Positions 43,284-52,403 are shown, counted from the stretch's first letter. The stretch: DNA of 64,000 nucleotides from Tunturiibacter empetritectus (GCF_014201375.1 NZ_JACHDZ010000001.1:599206-663205), one strand, 5' to 3'. Program-made: numbers and translations. The notes: generated from the sequence alone by a model not told the origin.

Positions 43284-45734
43284 ATGCCAAGCGACTTTGT
43301 AAGTGTGATTCAACCGACGGCGACCAAAACCAGCGAAGGGTCGGGCGCTGAAGTGGTAGGAAAACGTCCTGTTCCCGTATTGCCGGTGCGGGATACGGTC
43401 CTGTTTCCCCATGCGGTGCTTCCGCTGACGGTGGGGCGCGATAGCTCGATTCAGCTGATTCAATCGCTGGGCGAGGAGAAGACCATACTGGTGGTGGCGC
43501 AGCGGGATGCGCGGCAGGACGCTCCGACGGCTGCGGATCTGTTTGCGACCGGGACCAGAGCGACGGTGCACAAGGTCGTCAAGATGCCGAACCAGAGCTT
43601 GTTCGTGTTTACCGAGGGCAATGAGAGGGTCCACCTTGGCGAGTTTGCGCAGCTGGCGCCGTTTATGACCGCGGAGTATGAGGTGATTGCCGACGTGGAG
43701 CCGGAGCAGACACCTGAGGCCGAGGCGTTGCAGCGGAATGTGGTCAGTCAGTTTCAGCAGATTGTGACGTCGTCGCCTACGCTGAGCGATGATCTGCAGA
43801 CCATTGCGATCAATATCGACGAGCCCGGTAGACTGGCGGATTTTATTGCTTCGTCGCTGCCGTTTTTGACTACGACGGACAAGCAGGAGCTGCTGGAGAC
43901 GCCGGGGGTATCGGCTCGTCTGGAGCGCATCAACAAGCACTTGGCGAAGGAGCTTGAGGTGCAGCAGTTGCGCAACAAGATCCAGACCGAGGTGCAGGAT
44001 TCGGTGCAGTCGTCGCAGCGCGACTACTACCTGCGCGAGCAGTTGAAGGCGATCCAGAAGGAGCTGGGCGATGTGGATGATACGCAGAAGGACATCGCCG
44101 ATCTAAAGGAAAAGATTGAGACGGCCGGGATGCCGGAGGAAGTGAAGAAGGATGCGCTGAAGGAGCTGGGCCGGTTGAGCCGGATGAATCCTGCTGCTGC
44201 GGACTACTCTCTGACGCGGAACTATGTGGAGTGGCTGGCGGTGCTGCCGTGGTCGAAGACCTCTTCGGGCGAGGTGGACATTCTGAAGGCGAAGGCGATT
44301 CTCGATGAGGATCACTACGGCTTGAAGAAGGTGAAGGATCGCATTCTGGACTACCTTTCGGTGCGGCGTTTGAAGCCGGATATGAAGGGGCCTATTCTCT
44401 GCTTCGTCGGGCCTCCGGGCGTGGGTAAAACCTCGCTGGGCCGGTCGATTGCGAAGGCGTTGGATCGCAAGTTTTCACGCATCTCGCTGGGCGGTATGCA
44501 TGATGAGGCCGAGATTCGCGGACATCGGAGGACGTACATCGGCGCGCTGCCGGGGCAGATTATTCAGCACCTGAAGCGGGTTGAGGTGAAGGACCCGGTG
44601 TTCATGCTGGATGAGATCGATAAGCTGGGGCGCGACTTCAGGGGAGATCCTGCGAGTGCGTTGCTTGAGACGCTCGATCCGGAGCAGAACAATACGTTCC
44701 GCGACAACTATCTCGATCAGCCGTTTGATCTGAGCAAGGTGTTGTTTATCTGCACGGCGAACCAGCTGGATACGATTCCCGGACCACTGCTAGATCGTAT
44801 GGAGATCATTGAGCTGACCGGTTACACGGAAGAGGAGAAGGTGAATATCGCCATCAAATACCTTATTCCGCGGCAGATCAAAGAGAACGGGATTACGGAT
44901 GCGCAGATTGAGTTTCCGAAGGACAGCGTGCATCTGATCGCACGGCACTACACGCGTGAGGCTGGTGTCCGCAAGCTGGAGCAGCAGATTGGGACCGTGT
45001 GCCGCAAGGTCGCGCGCAAGATTGCGGAGGGTCAGAAGGAGAAGGTTGTGATTACTCCGGAGATCGTGCACGAGTTTCTTGGCGGCATCAAGGTGCGCGT
45101 GGATACCGAGATTGCGGAGCGGACCAAGCGCGCCGGGGTTGCGGTCGGGCTTGCATGGACACCGGCGGGCGGCGATGTTTTGTTCATCGAAGCGAACCGG
45201 ATGAAGGGCAAGGGCGGGTTCACAATCACGGGTCAGATTGGCGATGTGATGAAGGAGAGCATGCAGGCTGCGTTGACCTGGGTGCGCTCGAATGCCGCGT
45301 CGTTAGGGCTCGATGAGGACTTTACCAAGGACGTGGATCTGCATATTCACGTGCCTGCGGGGGCGATTCCCAAGGATGGTCCTTCGGCTGGCGTGACGAT
45401 GGCTACGGCTCTTGTCAGTTTGTTGACGGATACTCCGGTGCATCCGCTGACGGCGATGACGGGCGAGATTACGTTGAGCGGCAATGTGCTGCCGGTTGGC
45501 GGAATCAAGGAGAAGTTCCTTGCAGCGAAGCGGGCTGGCGTGCGGGATGTGATTCTGCCGGCGGACTGCAAGCAGCAGGTGGATGAGGACTTGACACCGG
45601 ATCAGATTGAGGGCGTTACGCTGCACTACGCTACGCGGATTGAGGATGTCCTGGCGGTTGCATTGCCGAAGACTCGAGCGGAGAAGGCCGAGGATGAGGT
45701 GGTTCGCGAAGAGGTCCTTCACGCTTCGGTGTAA
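43284..45734 (+). CDS. lon: ATP-dependent protease Lon
   Basis: 816 residues. N-terminal substrate domain ([23 protein letters not shown]), AAA+ module with GPPGVGKTS near residue 376 and MLDEIDKL Walker B, and the protease domain with catalytic Ser701 (GPSAGV) and Lys744 (GGIKEK), spaced 43 apart as in other Lon proteins. Degrades misfolded and regulatory proteins in the cytosol. ATG 43284 has AGAGG upstream; the longer frame from 43188 runs into the leader region. A strong terminator follows. Confidence 0.95.
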   Translation: MPSDFVSVIQPTATKTSEGSGAEVVGKRPVPVLPVRDTVLFPHAVLPLTVGRDSSIQLIQSLGEEKTILVVAQRDARQDAPTAADLFATGTRATVHKVVKMPNQSLFVFTEGNERVHLGEFAQLAPFMTAEYEVIADVEPEQTPEAEALQRNVVSQFQQIVTSSPTLSDDLQTIAINIDEPGRLADFIASSLPFLTTTDKQELLETPGVSARLERINKHLAKELEVQQLRNKIQTEVQDSVQSSQRDYYLREQLKAIQKELGDVDDTQKDIADLKEKIETAGMPEEVKKDALKELGRLSRMNPAAADYSLTRNYVEWLAVLPWSKTSSGEVDILKAKAILDEDHYGLKKVKDRILDYLSVRRLKPDMKGPILCFVGPPGVGKTSLGRSIAKALDRKFSRISLGGMHDEAEIRGHRRTYIGALPGQIIQHLKRVEVKDPVFMLDEIDKLGRDFRGDPASALLETLDPEQNNTFRDNYLDQPFDLSKVLFICTANQLDTIPGPLLDRMEIIELTGYTEEEKVNIAIKYLIPRQIKENGITDAQIEFPKDSVHLIARHYTREAGVRKLEQQIGTVCRKVARKIAEGQKEKVVITPEIVHEFLGGIKVRVDTEIAERTKRAGVAVGLAWTPAGGDVLFIEANRMKGKGGFTITGQIGDVMKESMQAALTWVRSNAASLGLDEDFTKDVDLHIHVPAGAIPKDGPSAGVTMATALVSLLTDTPVHPLTAMTGEITLSGNVLPVGGIKEKFLAAKRAGVRDVILPADCKQQVDEDLTPDQIEGVTLHYATRIEDVLAVALPKTRAEKAEDEVVREEVLHASV

Positions 45735-45754
45735 GGTGGATTGAGAAAAAAGTG

Positions 45755-45787
45755 GGCGGTTCGGCGATTTGCCGGGCCGCCTTTTTT
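45755..45787 (+). terminator. Rho-independent terminator after lon
   Basis: 11-bp stem GGCGGTTCGGC (45755-45765) / GCCGGGCCGCC (45771-45781) with two G-U pairs, loop GATTT, then TTTTTT. An A-run lies just upstream (45743-45751), so it could also work on the other strand. Confidence 0.8.
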
Positions 45788-45799
45788 CTGTTTTGGGGA

Positions 45800-45985
45800 G
45801 ATTTTTTTGTTTTGTGGTGGAGGGCGAGTTTTTGCAGGGGTTTTTGCGAAAAATGGGTGTTTTGGTGTGGTGTTTTTGTGGTGTCGATGTGGTGATTTGC
45901 GTGGCTGACGTGGTGATTTAGCCGTCATGTTTTTGGCGTCTAAAAAAGTGACGCGGTTTTGAAGTTTATTTTTTGCGGTGGCGGG
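45800..45985. repeat. G/T-rich GTGGTG-iterated element, copy 2
   Basis: Aligns with 13400-13575: GTTTTTGCAGGGGTTTTTG, GGGTGTTTTGGTGTGG, TTGTGGTGTCGATGTGGTG, TTTGCGTGGCTGACGTGG, TTTATTTTTTGCGG. Same order and spacing as copy 1. Confidence 0.6.
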
Positions 45986-45999
45986 ATGGGGAGGCTGGG

Positions 46000-46545
46000 A
46001 TGATGACGGTTGGGCACTCGACGCTGGAGCTGGGGGCATTTCTGCGGGCGCTCGGGGAGAACGGCTGCTCGACTTTGGTGGATGTGCGGCGGTATCCGGG
46101 GTCGAAGAGGTATCCGCAGTTTGGGCAGGAGAGGTTGTTTGCGTCGCTGGAGGGGGTTGGGATTCGCGGGGTTTGGCGGGTGGGGCTGGGCGGGCGGAGG
46201 GCGGCGAGGAGGGACAGCGTGAATACGGGGTGGCGGAACGAGAGCTTTCGGGGGTATGCGGACTATATGCAGACGCCGGAGTTTGGGGCGGAGATGGATT
46301 GGCTGCTGGGGCTGCCGGATCTGGGGACTGCGGCGGTGATGTGTGCGGAGGCGGTGCCGTGGCGGTGCCACCGGTCGCTGATTGGGGATGCTGTGCTGGC
46401 TCGAGGTGGGGAGGTGGAGGATCTCTTTGTGACCCCGGACGGTGGGAGTTCGCGTAGGGTGCATGAGATGACGGAGTTTGCGCGGGTGGAGGGTGGGCGG
46501 GTCTGGTATCCGGGTGAGGCTACTTTGTTTGCTCCTGGGGATTGA
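46000..46545 (+). CDS. DUF488 family protein
   Basis: 181 residues. TVGHSTLELGAFLRAL, LVDVRRYPGSKRYPQF and CAEAVPWRCHRSLIGD are the conserved DUF488 blocks, with Cys/Glu and His residues suggesting a metal- or nucleotide-related activity that is not defined. ATG 46000 has GGAGG six bases upstream. Lies past the G/T-rich element. Confidence 0.8.
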   Translation: MMTVGHSTLELGAFLRALGENGCSTLVDVRRYPGSKRYPQFGQERLFASLEGVGIRGVWRVGLGGRRAARRDSVNTGWRNESFRGYADYMQTPEFGAEMDWLLGLPDLGTAAVMCAEAVPWRCHRSLIGDAVLARGGEVEDLFVTPDGGSSRRVHEMTEFARVEGGRVWYPGEATLFAPGD

Positions 46546-46803
46546 CCGCAAGTCTTCTCGAAAGGACAACGCAGATCCCCCTTCGGGGATGACAGCAAGA
46601 AAGACAACGCAGATCCCCTTCGGGGATGAGAACAAGAAAGACAAAGGCAACAGCAAAAAGACGGGGCGGGAGTTCTTCGCTGCGCTGCGAATGACAACAG
46701 ACAGACGACGGCAGCTAAAGGTACCATCTGGGGCGAAGCATGACTGTTTGAGTGATCCCGTTCAAACTTTGGATCAGATTCAGGATGATCGGAGGAGAGA
46801 AAG
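46546..46803. repeat. Repeat-filled gap after DUF488 gene
   Basis: About 260 bases. Two copies of an R3-type core, GCAGATCCCCCTTCGGGGATG (46571-46591) and GCAGATCCCCTTCGGGGATG (46609-46628), an AGACAAAGGCAACAGC stretch, and the R3-like GGAGTTCTTCGCTGCGCTGC...AATGACA (46667-46697). The following GGAGAGAAAG is the ribosome site of the next gene. Confidence 0.6.
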
Positions 46804-47970
46804 ATGCGCAGAGTGATGGTGTTCAACATGATTTCGCTGGATGGATATATCGCGGACGCGAACGGCGATATGAGCTGGGCGCGCCAGCAGGATAAGGAGT
46901 GGAACGAGTTTACGCAGGGCAACGCGAAGGGAGACAGCCTGATGCTGTTTGGCAGGAAGACGTATGACCTGATGGCCGGCTTCTGGCCGACATCCACCGC
47001 AACGGCGATGATGCCTGAGGTCGCGGAGAGGATGAACAGTGCGAAGAAGGCGGTGTTTTCGCGGTCGATGGAGATGGCGGGGTGGAAGAATACGACGCTG
47101 GTGAAGGGCGATCCGGGACTATACTTTCTGGACCAGTATAATCTCGGCTTTTTCGCGCAGAATCCAGTTTATGGAGTTTATGACGGACAGACAATTGCGG
47201 ATCCAATACCGAAGAAATTACAACGTGGTTGATGGCGGGCTGCCCCAATCCGTGGATAAAGTAGACAGTCAAGAAGCCATGGCAACGAAGAACGGCTAGG
47301 AAGTGCCTATTTTGAGGCTATACGCAATGTGGATACGAAGAGCAGCAACTGTGGTTTTGAGCGTCGTTCTATCTGTCTTGGCTACCTTGATTGTGGATCG
47401 GCACATCAAGCACGAAGCCAGCGATACGGTTCGCGCCAGGAACATAGAACTGGTCGATGACGAAGGAAACCTTCGTGGCGCTTTTCGGTTGCAAGGGAAA
47501 TACGGCAAGGGACTACCGGAACTTGTGCTATTTGACGATCACGGGGATTCTTCCGCCGCACTGTATAGTACAGGACTCTCCTTTGCCATTCCTGAGAGTG
47601 CTTCCGGTCTTGGTCGAGGACGTCTGAGCCTTGGGCACCTGGTACTGGACGATACAGATCCACACTCAGATTCTATGGTTGGCTGGGGGTTAGTCATAAC
47701 AAACGACAATCACACCTCTGCCATGCTCGGTATCTCCAACACTGGCAAGCGTTGGAGCACACCGGCCCCATAACCTCAATAGACGATCGTTGCGCAGCTG
47801 GCGGGTGGGGGGCTGATTGACGAGTATCAGATTGCGGTGGTCCGGTGGCTCTGGGTGGGGGTAAGACGATGTTCGAAGGATTGGAGAAGCAGGTGAGGTT
47901 GAAGCTGACGAAGCATCGGGTGTTTGGGAATGGGAGTGTGCTGCTGCACTATGAGCCGTTGCAGCTGTGA
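46804..47970 (+). pseudogene. RibD C-terminal/dihydrofolate-reductase-like gene, split by insertion and frameshifted
   Basis: The N-terminal half (46804 to about 47112) reads MRRVMVFNMISLDGYIADAN ... GRKTYDLMAGFWP ... LVKGD, as in intact DHFR-like/RibD_C proteins. The C-terminal half resumes at ~47786 with TIVAQLAGGGLIDEYQIAVV, continues LGGGKTMFEGL and ends KHRVFGNGSVLLHYEPLQL. About 24 residues between the halves are missing and about 670 bases of foreign sequence are present. In the 3' half one base is missing around 47843 (GTCCGGTG for expected GTCCCGGTG), shifting the frame. The gene is inactive. The insert carries an ORF at 47327-47773. Confidence 0.8.
47327..47773 (+). CDS. Small membrane-anchored protein carried in the insert
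   Basis: 148 residues. N-terminal membrane anchor (AATVVLSVVLSVLATLIV), then a soluble domain (NIELVDDEGNLRGAFRLQG, LVLFDDHGDSSAALYS, SLGHLVLDD) of repeated beta-strand pairs, ending TGKRWSTPAP. The domain resembles the short beta repeat units found in some surface proteins, but no family is recognised. ATG 47327 is preferred over the GTG at 47303. Lies within foreign DNA interrupting the RibD_C-like gene. Confidence 0.6.
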   Translation: MWIRRAATVVLSVVLSVLATLIVDRHIKHEASDTVRARNIELVDDEGNLRGAFRLQGKYGKGLPELVLFDDHGDSSAALYSTGLSFAIPESASGLGRGRLSLGHLVLDDTDPHSDSMVGWGLVITNDNHTSAMLGISNTGKRWSTPAP

Positions 47971-47989
47971 GCCGGTGGCGTGATGGCGG

Positions 47990-48877
47990 TTATTGGGCTG
48001 CTGAGACTACGGTGAACTTCGACGGAAGTTGTCTTCCTGAAGATTCGAAGGCGTGGCAGACGCAGTTGCGCCCTGCGGCTTTGGCGGAGTAGAGGGCTTC
48101 GTCTGCGATCTCTATCAGGTCTTCGGAGGTCTCCTTCCAGCCGTAGGCGGTGGCGATGCCGATGCTGATGGTGGGGGAGCTGATGGGGGCTCTGTCGCCG
48201 GCGATGGTTGTGGATTGGACGGTCGCTCGAAGGTCTTCGGCGATGCGCCAGGCCTCGCTGGAGGCGGATTGCGGAAGGATGACGAGGAACTCCTCTCCGC
48301 CGTATCGGCCGATGTTTCTGGAGTCGGGGATGATGTGGGCGATGACACGGCCGAGCTCTTTGAGCACTGTGTCTCCGGTGCGGTGGCCGAAGGTGTCGTT
48401 GATGGTTTTGAAGTTGTCGACGTCGATCAGGAGGATGGAGAAGGGGGAGTTGTGCCGGCTGGAGTGTTGGCACTGCGCGTCGAGAAGGGCCATGATGTGA
48501 CGGCGGTTGAAGAGCTCGGTGACGGGGTCGACGATGGCTGCAAATTCCAAGTCCGCAATCTTCGAGAGGTCCTTGGCGGTATGGAGTGCGAGGGTGCAAA
48601 CGGTGAGAACGAAGATGGATGCGGCGAGGAAGACGAGTGTGACGACCAAGTCTTCATAGTGGTTTGGGCCGTCGTTGGTGTTGATGCAGAGAAAGACTGC
48701 GACACCGGCGGCGGCGAGGGTAAGGAGAGCTGCCATGGCGCGCCAGGTGGAACGGGCGCGGCCACGAGGCAGCATCGCGCAGAGCCAGCGGATGGGGAGG
48801 AGGGCTGAAAAAAGTAAAACGATGGAGATGGCTAGTATCAGTTGAATGATCAGGTTTGGGATAGCTGGAATGGTCAT
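47990..48877 (-). CDS. Diguanylate cyclase (GGDEF domain)
   Basis: 295 residues. About four N-terminal transmembrane helices (residues 1-110), a linker helix, and a GGDEF domain with active-site GGEEF (IGRYGGEEFLV) and DVDNFKTINDTFGH. Synthesises cyclic di-GMP, a second messenger for biofilm and motility. The inhibitory I-site RxxD is not conserved at the expected position upstream of the active site (sequence there is PDSR), so product inhibition may be weak. Monocistronic, divergent from moaD. Confidence 0.88.
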   Translation of the reverse strand: MTIPAIPNLIIQLILAISIVLLFSALLPIRWLCAMLPRGRARSTWRAMAALLTLAAAGVAVFLCINTNDGPNHYEDLVVTLVFLAASIFVLTVCTLALHTAKDLSKIADLEFAAIVDPVTELFNRRHIMALLDAQCQHSSRHNSPFSILLIDVDNFKTINDTFGHRTGDTVLKELGRVIAHIIPDSRNIGRYGGEEFLVILPQSASSEAWRIAEDLRATVQSTTIAGDRAPISSPTISIGIATAYGWKETSEDLIEIADEALYSAKAAGRNCVCHAFESSGRQLPSKFTVVSAAQ

Positions 48878-49118
48878 GAGATGGTGCGGCGGGTTGATAG
48901 AGATTTGATGCTAAAAGGTGCGTGGATGTTGGTCCGTCTCGTTTTGCTTGAAAGGATGATGGGCAAGTGAGGCTATCGCAGCGGTTAGGGGGACCGGTTG
49001 GACCAGATCGATCCATACGAAGTGCGGATACCTTCGCGGCGAGGTGCGTTGTTGCTTGGGGAGTGATGTTGAGGTTGGCTGGACGTCAAAGACTCGTGCT
49101 CGCGTATTCTGATGGGAT
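48878..49118. other. Divergent promoter gap between diguanylate cyclase and moaD
   Basis: 240 bases. No gene, repeat copy or obvious terminator seen; promoters for both genes should lie here. Confidence 0.4.
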
Positions 49119-49397
49119 ATGTGGGTTCGGGTTCTTTATTTTGGAGTGCTGAAGGATGTCTTCGGCAGGAGTGGTGAGGACGTGGAGCTGGCGGATGAGG
49201 CCTCGGTGGCGGATCTGATTGCGGCTTGCAGGGGGCGCGCTGTGGGCGCTGCGGGAGTCTGGGATTCGATGGCTGTGGCGGTGAACCAGGAGTATGCGCG
49301 GGGTGTGGATGTGTTGAAGGATGGCGATGAGGTGGCTTTGTTGCCGCCGGTGAGTGGGGGAGTTGAGGGCAGGCTTGAGGGGCACGATGCGGGTTGA
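49119..49397 (+). CDS. moaD: Molybdopterin synthase small subunit MoaD with C-terminal extension
   Basis: 92 residues. Beta-grasp fold (VRVLYFGVLKDVFGRSGED ... VAVNQEYARGVDVLKDGDEVALLPPVSGG) as in MoaD. MoaD normally ends at the Gly-Gly that is thiocarboxylated. Here Gly80-Gly81 is followed by 11 residues (VEGRLEGHDAG), so processing or an internal stop shift would be needed for activity. It overlaps moaE by 11 bases. Mycobacterial MoaX, a MoaD-MoaE fusion, is cleaved after its Gly-Gly, so processing is conceivable. Confidence 0.8.
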   Translation: MWVRVLYFGVLKDVFGRSGEDVELADEASVADLIAACRGRAVGAAGVWDSMAVAVNQEYARGVDVLKDGDEVALLPPVSGGVEGRLEGHDAG

Positions 49398-49998
49398 GAT
49401 TACAGATGAGGTGATTCCGTCGGCTGAGATTGCGGCGGAGATGAAGGATGGTGCGGACGGCGCGGTGTGCGTGTTCGACGGGATCGTGCGGGATAATACG
49501 CGGGGAAGGAAGACGCTGTATCTGGACTATGAGGCCTATCGGGAGATGGCGCTGGAGAAGATGCGGGGGTTGGCGGGTGAGGCAATTGAGAGATTTGGCG
49601 TACGGGATGTGGCGCTGGTGCATCGGCTGGGGCGGCTGGTGGTGGGGGAGACGAGCGTGCTGATTGTGGTGGCTTCGGCGCATCGGGGAGCGGCGTTTGA
49701 GGCTTGCCGGTGGCTGATCGATACGTTGAAGAAGACGGTGCCGATCTGGAAGAAGGAACAGTTTGTGGATGGGGCGGTGTGGGCGGATGGGGAGCCGTTT
49801 CCTGAGGAGCAGCGAGTTGGCGAGACAGCGAGACAGCGAGTCAGCGAGGCTGGCGACTCTTCTGAGGTTGGGACTTTGGCAGGAGCGGATGGGCTTGGGG
49901 AGGAGAGCGGTCGTCCTTCGGACGATGCCCATACATCAGAAGCGATGTATGGGGCACCCGGTTCTGTGGCTAAGCTTGAGGGTGGAGGCGGTCGGTGA
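49387..49998 (+). CDS. moaE: Molybdopterin synthase large subunit MoaE with repeat-derived tail
   Basis: 203 residues. MoaE core with AVCVFDGIVRDNTRGR, VHRLGRLVVGETSV and the catalytic KKTVPIWKKEQF (residues 115-126). Together with MoaD it inserts two sulfurs into precursor Z to give molybdopterin. The core ends near residue 143 (PFPEEQR). The final ~60 residues are low complexity and encoded partly by a short tandem repeat and by an R2 hairpin repeat (49907-49975), so they are probably not functional. ATG 49387. Confidence 0.88.
   Translation: MRVEITDEVIPSAEIAAEMKDGADGAVCVFDGIVRDNTRGRKTLYLDYEAYREMALEKMRGLAGEAIERFGVRDVALVHRLGRLVVGETSVLIVVASAHRGAAFEACRWLIDTLKKTVPIWKKEQFVDGAVWADGEPFPEEQRVGETARQRVSEAGDSSEVGTLAGADGLGEESGRPSDDAHTSEAMYGAPGSVAKLEGGGGR
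49830..49975. repeat. Short tandem repeat plus R2 hairpin inside the moaE tail
   Basis: CGAGACAGCGAGACAGCGAG near 49831-49850 is a tandem octamer, then an R2 copy at 49907-49975 (CATACATC/GATGTATG hairpin followed by GGGGCACCCG), as at 14493, 20641 and 62399. Confidence 0.65.
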
Positions 49999-51056
49999 GA
50001 GTGCTGGTCGGGGCTGTGGTTGGGCTGGTGCTGGTGCGGGGGAATCTGCTGGCGCAGGCTCCGGTGGTGCGGCAGCCTCCTCCGGCGGTGGGGGCGCAGG
50101 CGCCTAAGGATCCGGAAGATGTGCAGAGTCCACCGGTGGTGGCGACACAGACTGAGACTGGCGGTAAGGCGAATGGTGCTTCTGCGGGAACTCCTGCGGG
50201 CGGGTTTCCTACGATCAGGGTGGAGACGCGGCTGGTGAATGTGGCGTTGAACGTGGTGGATGCGAAGGGTTCGCCGGTGGGTGGGCTGGGGCGGGAGGAC
50301 TTCGAGATTCTTGAAGATGGGAAACTGCAGAAGATCGCGGTGTTTGAGAAGGAGGCTACGACGCCGCTGTCGATTGTGCTGGCGGTGGATGCGAGCGAGA
50401 GCGTGTTGAGCAATGAGCGGCTGGAGAAGGAGGCGGCGAAGCACTTTGTGCGGGCGCTGCTGCGGGAGCAGGATGAGCTGGACCTGATGGAGTTTTCCGA
50501 TGTGGTGCGGGAGCTTGTGCCGTTTACGAATCAGCCGAAGAGGATTGAGAGTGGGTTGAACGCGATTCAGCATGGAGATGCTACGGCGTTGTATGACGCG
50601 ATCTACCTGGCGTCGGATCGGCTGGCGGGGACCTCGGCTGCGAATGGACGGCGGCGGGTGATTGTGCTGATCACCGATGGTGGGGATACGGTGAAGGGGG
50701 CGCGCTATACGCAGGCGCTGGAGGAGGCGCAGAGGGCGGGGGCGATGGTGTACTCGATCATCATTGTGCCGATCTATGCGGATGCGGGGAGGAATACGGG
50801 TGGGGAGCATGCGCTGATTCAGATGGCAGAGGATACGGGGGGGAAGTACTACTACGTGGTGGACCCGAAGGATCTGGAGCCGGCGTTTTCGCATGTGTCG
50901 GATGACCTGCGGACGCAGTATCTGCTGGGGTATTATGCTCCGCGGCGTGGGACGGATAGCTCGTTTCGGCAGATCAAGGTGCGGATGACGGATGCTGAGT
51001 TGAAGGGAAAGTATGACCTTCGGTATCGGAGTGGATACTACGCGGATGCGAGGTAG
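49995..51056 (+). CDS. Exported VWFA-related protein (acidobacterial type)
   Basis: 353 residues. Signal peptide (MRVLVGAVVGLVLVRGNLLAQ), a Pro/Ala linker, then PTIRVETRLVNVALNVVDAKG...VGGLGREDFEILEDGKLQ and a VWA domain with DASES metal site and VLITDGGD. Matches the VWFA-related domain family expanded in Acidobacteria. Starts at GTG 49995, overlapping the moaE stop (GTGA), so the two are coupled. Function unknown; likely a cell-envelope adhesion or complex-assembly protein. Confidence 0.8.
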   Translation: MRVLVGAVVGLVLVRGNLLAQAPVVRQPPPAVGAQAPKDPEDVQSPPVVATQTETGGKANGASAGTPAGGFPTIRVETRLVNVALNVVDAKGSPVGGLGREDFEILEDGKLQKIAVFEKEATTPLSIVLAVDASESVLSNERLEKEAAKHFVRALLREQDELDLMEFSDVVRELVPFTNQPKRIESGLNAIQHGDATALYDAIYLASDRLAGTSAANGRRRVIVLITDGGDTVKGARYTQALEEAQRAGAMVYSIIIVPIYADAGRNTGGEHALIQMAEDTGGKYYYVVDPKDLEPAFSHVSDDLRTQYLLGYYAPRRGTDSSFRQIKVRMTDAELKGKYDLRYRSGYYADAR

Positions 51057-51058
51057 CG

Positions 51059-52006
51059 ATGTTTCGAAATATGACTCGAGTTTTCTTAACGGTGCTTCTT
51101 TTGGTGCCGATGACGGCCAGGGCTGAGGGTCTACGGGATTTTTCCGGAACATGGGAGATGCGACTGGGGACGCGGGTCATGTTTGTGTTGCGACTGACGC
51201 AAGAGGGTGGCAAGTTGCACGGTATCTGGGACAGGCCGTTGAAGTACTCCGGGATCAATGGTGTCTACGCGAATATGCGTGGCGGCGTGCGACATGATGT
51301 TGTCGCTCAGGTTCGCTTGACCGAGGGCGTACTGTCCTTCAAGGTTCAGAATGCTGGCGATCCGAAAGACGAAGATCAATTTCGGATGAGAGTAGATGGG
51401 GATTATGCCTCGGTGACGTTCGATGATCAAACGTCCGTCTCAGACCCTCTTCGATTCGAAAGAGTTAAAACGGAAGCTACAGTTTCTTCGGACTGGGAGC
51501 TAAACCGGTTGTACACAGCAGACGATTCTGAGGTTTCGAATGCGGAGATGAAGGCTATCTTTGAAGAAGATCAGCGCGTACGCCACAATGCTAAGACAGA
51601 TTGGAAGGTTGTGAACAAGACGGATGCGGAGAGGAGAGAGGAAACGCGAAAGCTGCTTACAGCTGGTGCTCTGCATAACGGGAAGGATTATGAAGAGGCG
51701 GCTTTTGTCTTTCAGCATGGCAGCCAGCCCGAGGACTATCTCCTGGCGCACACGCTCGCAATGGTTGCGGTGTCCAAGGGAGATGCGACGGCGATCTGGA
51801 TTGCTGCAGCCACTCTGGACCGATATCTAGAGAAAGTCGGTCAGAAGCAGGTATTTGGAACACAGTACTCAAGCAATGCGCAGCACGTGTGGACACAGGA
51901 GCCCTACAACCATAATCTGATCTCAGACGCATTGCGGTTGCAGCTTGGAGTGCCATCGCAGGCTGTTCAGGCTGAACAACTGAAGATTTATCAACGACAG
52001 CAGTGA
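51059..52006 (+). CDS. Exported protein with C-terminal DUF6624-like domain
   Basis: 315 residues. Signal peptide, a beta-rich N-terminal domain (DFSGTWEMRLGTRVMFVLRLTQEGGKLHGI, YASVTFDD) and a helical C-terminal half with DYLLAHTLAMVAVSKGDATAIWIAAATLDRYLEKVGQKQVFGTQY, the motif common in DUF6624-type proteins. Starts two bases after the VWFA gene stop, so cotranscribed. Role unknown. Confidence 0.65.
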   Translation: MFRNMTRVFLTVLLLVPMTARAEGLRDFSGTWEMRLGTRVMFVLRLTQEGGKLHGIWDRPLKYSGINGVYANMRGGVRHDVVAQVRLTEGVLSFKVQNAGDPKDEDQFRMRVDGDYASVTFDDQTSVSDPLRFERVKTEATVSSDWELNRLYTADDSEVSNAEMKAIFEEDQRVRHNAKTDWKVVNKTDAERREETRKLLTAGALHNGKDYEEAAFVFQHGSQPEDYLLAHTLAMVAVSKGDATAIWIAAATLDRYLEKVGQKQVFGTQYSSNAQHVWTQEPYNHNLISDALRLQLGVPSQAVQAEQLKIYQRQQ

Positions 52007-52008
52007 GG

Positions 52009-52284
52009 TCAGGCGTCGGCGTGGGTGGGGTCGATGGTGGACTGGATGAGGGTGATGACGTTGGCGGGGAAGCCGCCTTCGAAGGCGTGGCGGCGGATGA
52101 TCTCTTCGTCGGGCGCGATGTAGATGCAGAAGATCTTGTCGGCGGTGACGAAGGAGGTGAGCCACTGCACCTCGGGATCGAAGCCGCGGAGGGTACGGCA
52201 GGAGCTTTCAGAGATGGCGACGAGTTGTTCGCGCGTGAGGTGGCCGGTGTCGGGGATGTCGCGTTCGATCAGAAACTTTGGCAT
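52009..52284 (-). CDS. DUF4242 family protein
   Basis: 91 residues. MPKFLIERDIPDTGHLTREQL ... CRTLRGFDPEVQWLTSFVTADKIFCIYIAPDEEIIRRHAF is the DUF4242 pattern, a small ferredoxin-like fold described as nickel-binding in some database entries. Ends in the low-complexity PTHADA. Minus strand, convergent with the exported protein at 51059. Confidence 0.75.
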   Translation of the reverse strand: MPKFLIERDIPDTGHLTREQLVAISESSCRTLRGFDPEVQWLTSFVTADKIFCIYIAPDEEIIRRHAFEGGFPANVITLIQSTIDPTHADA

Positions 52285-52403
52285 GGCTGACCTCGGAGAG
52301 ATGGAGTTTCGAGCGGGGCCGGACGGGCACAGGATACTCTGGTGGACATACTCTGGTGGACAACGATAGCACTGGAGACGGCTGCGGTCGATGGAGGGTT
52401 ACG

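Noticed and set aside
49536..51152. Long minus-strand frame (538 residues) opposite moaE and the VWFA gene
   Set aside because: Composition typical of an antisense shadow, no recognisable fold; the plus-strand genes have clear motifs.
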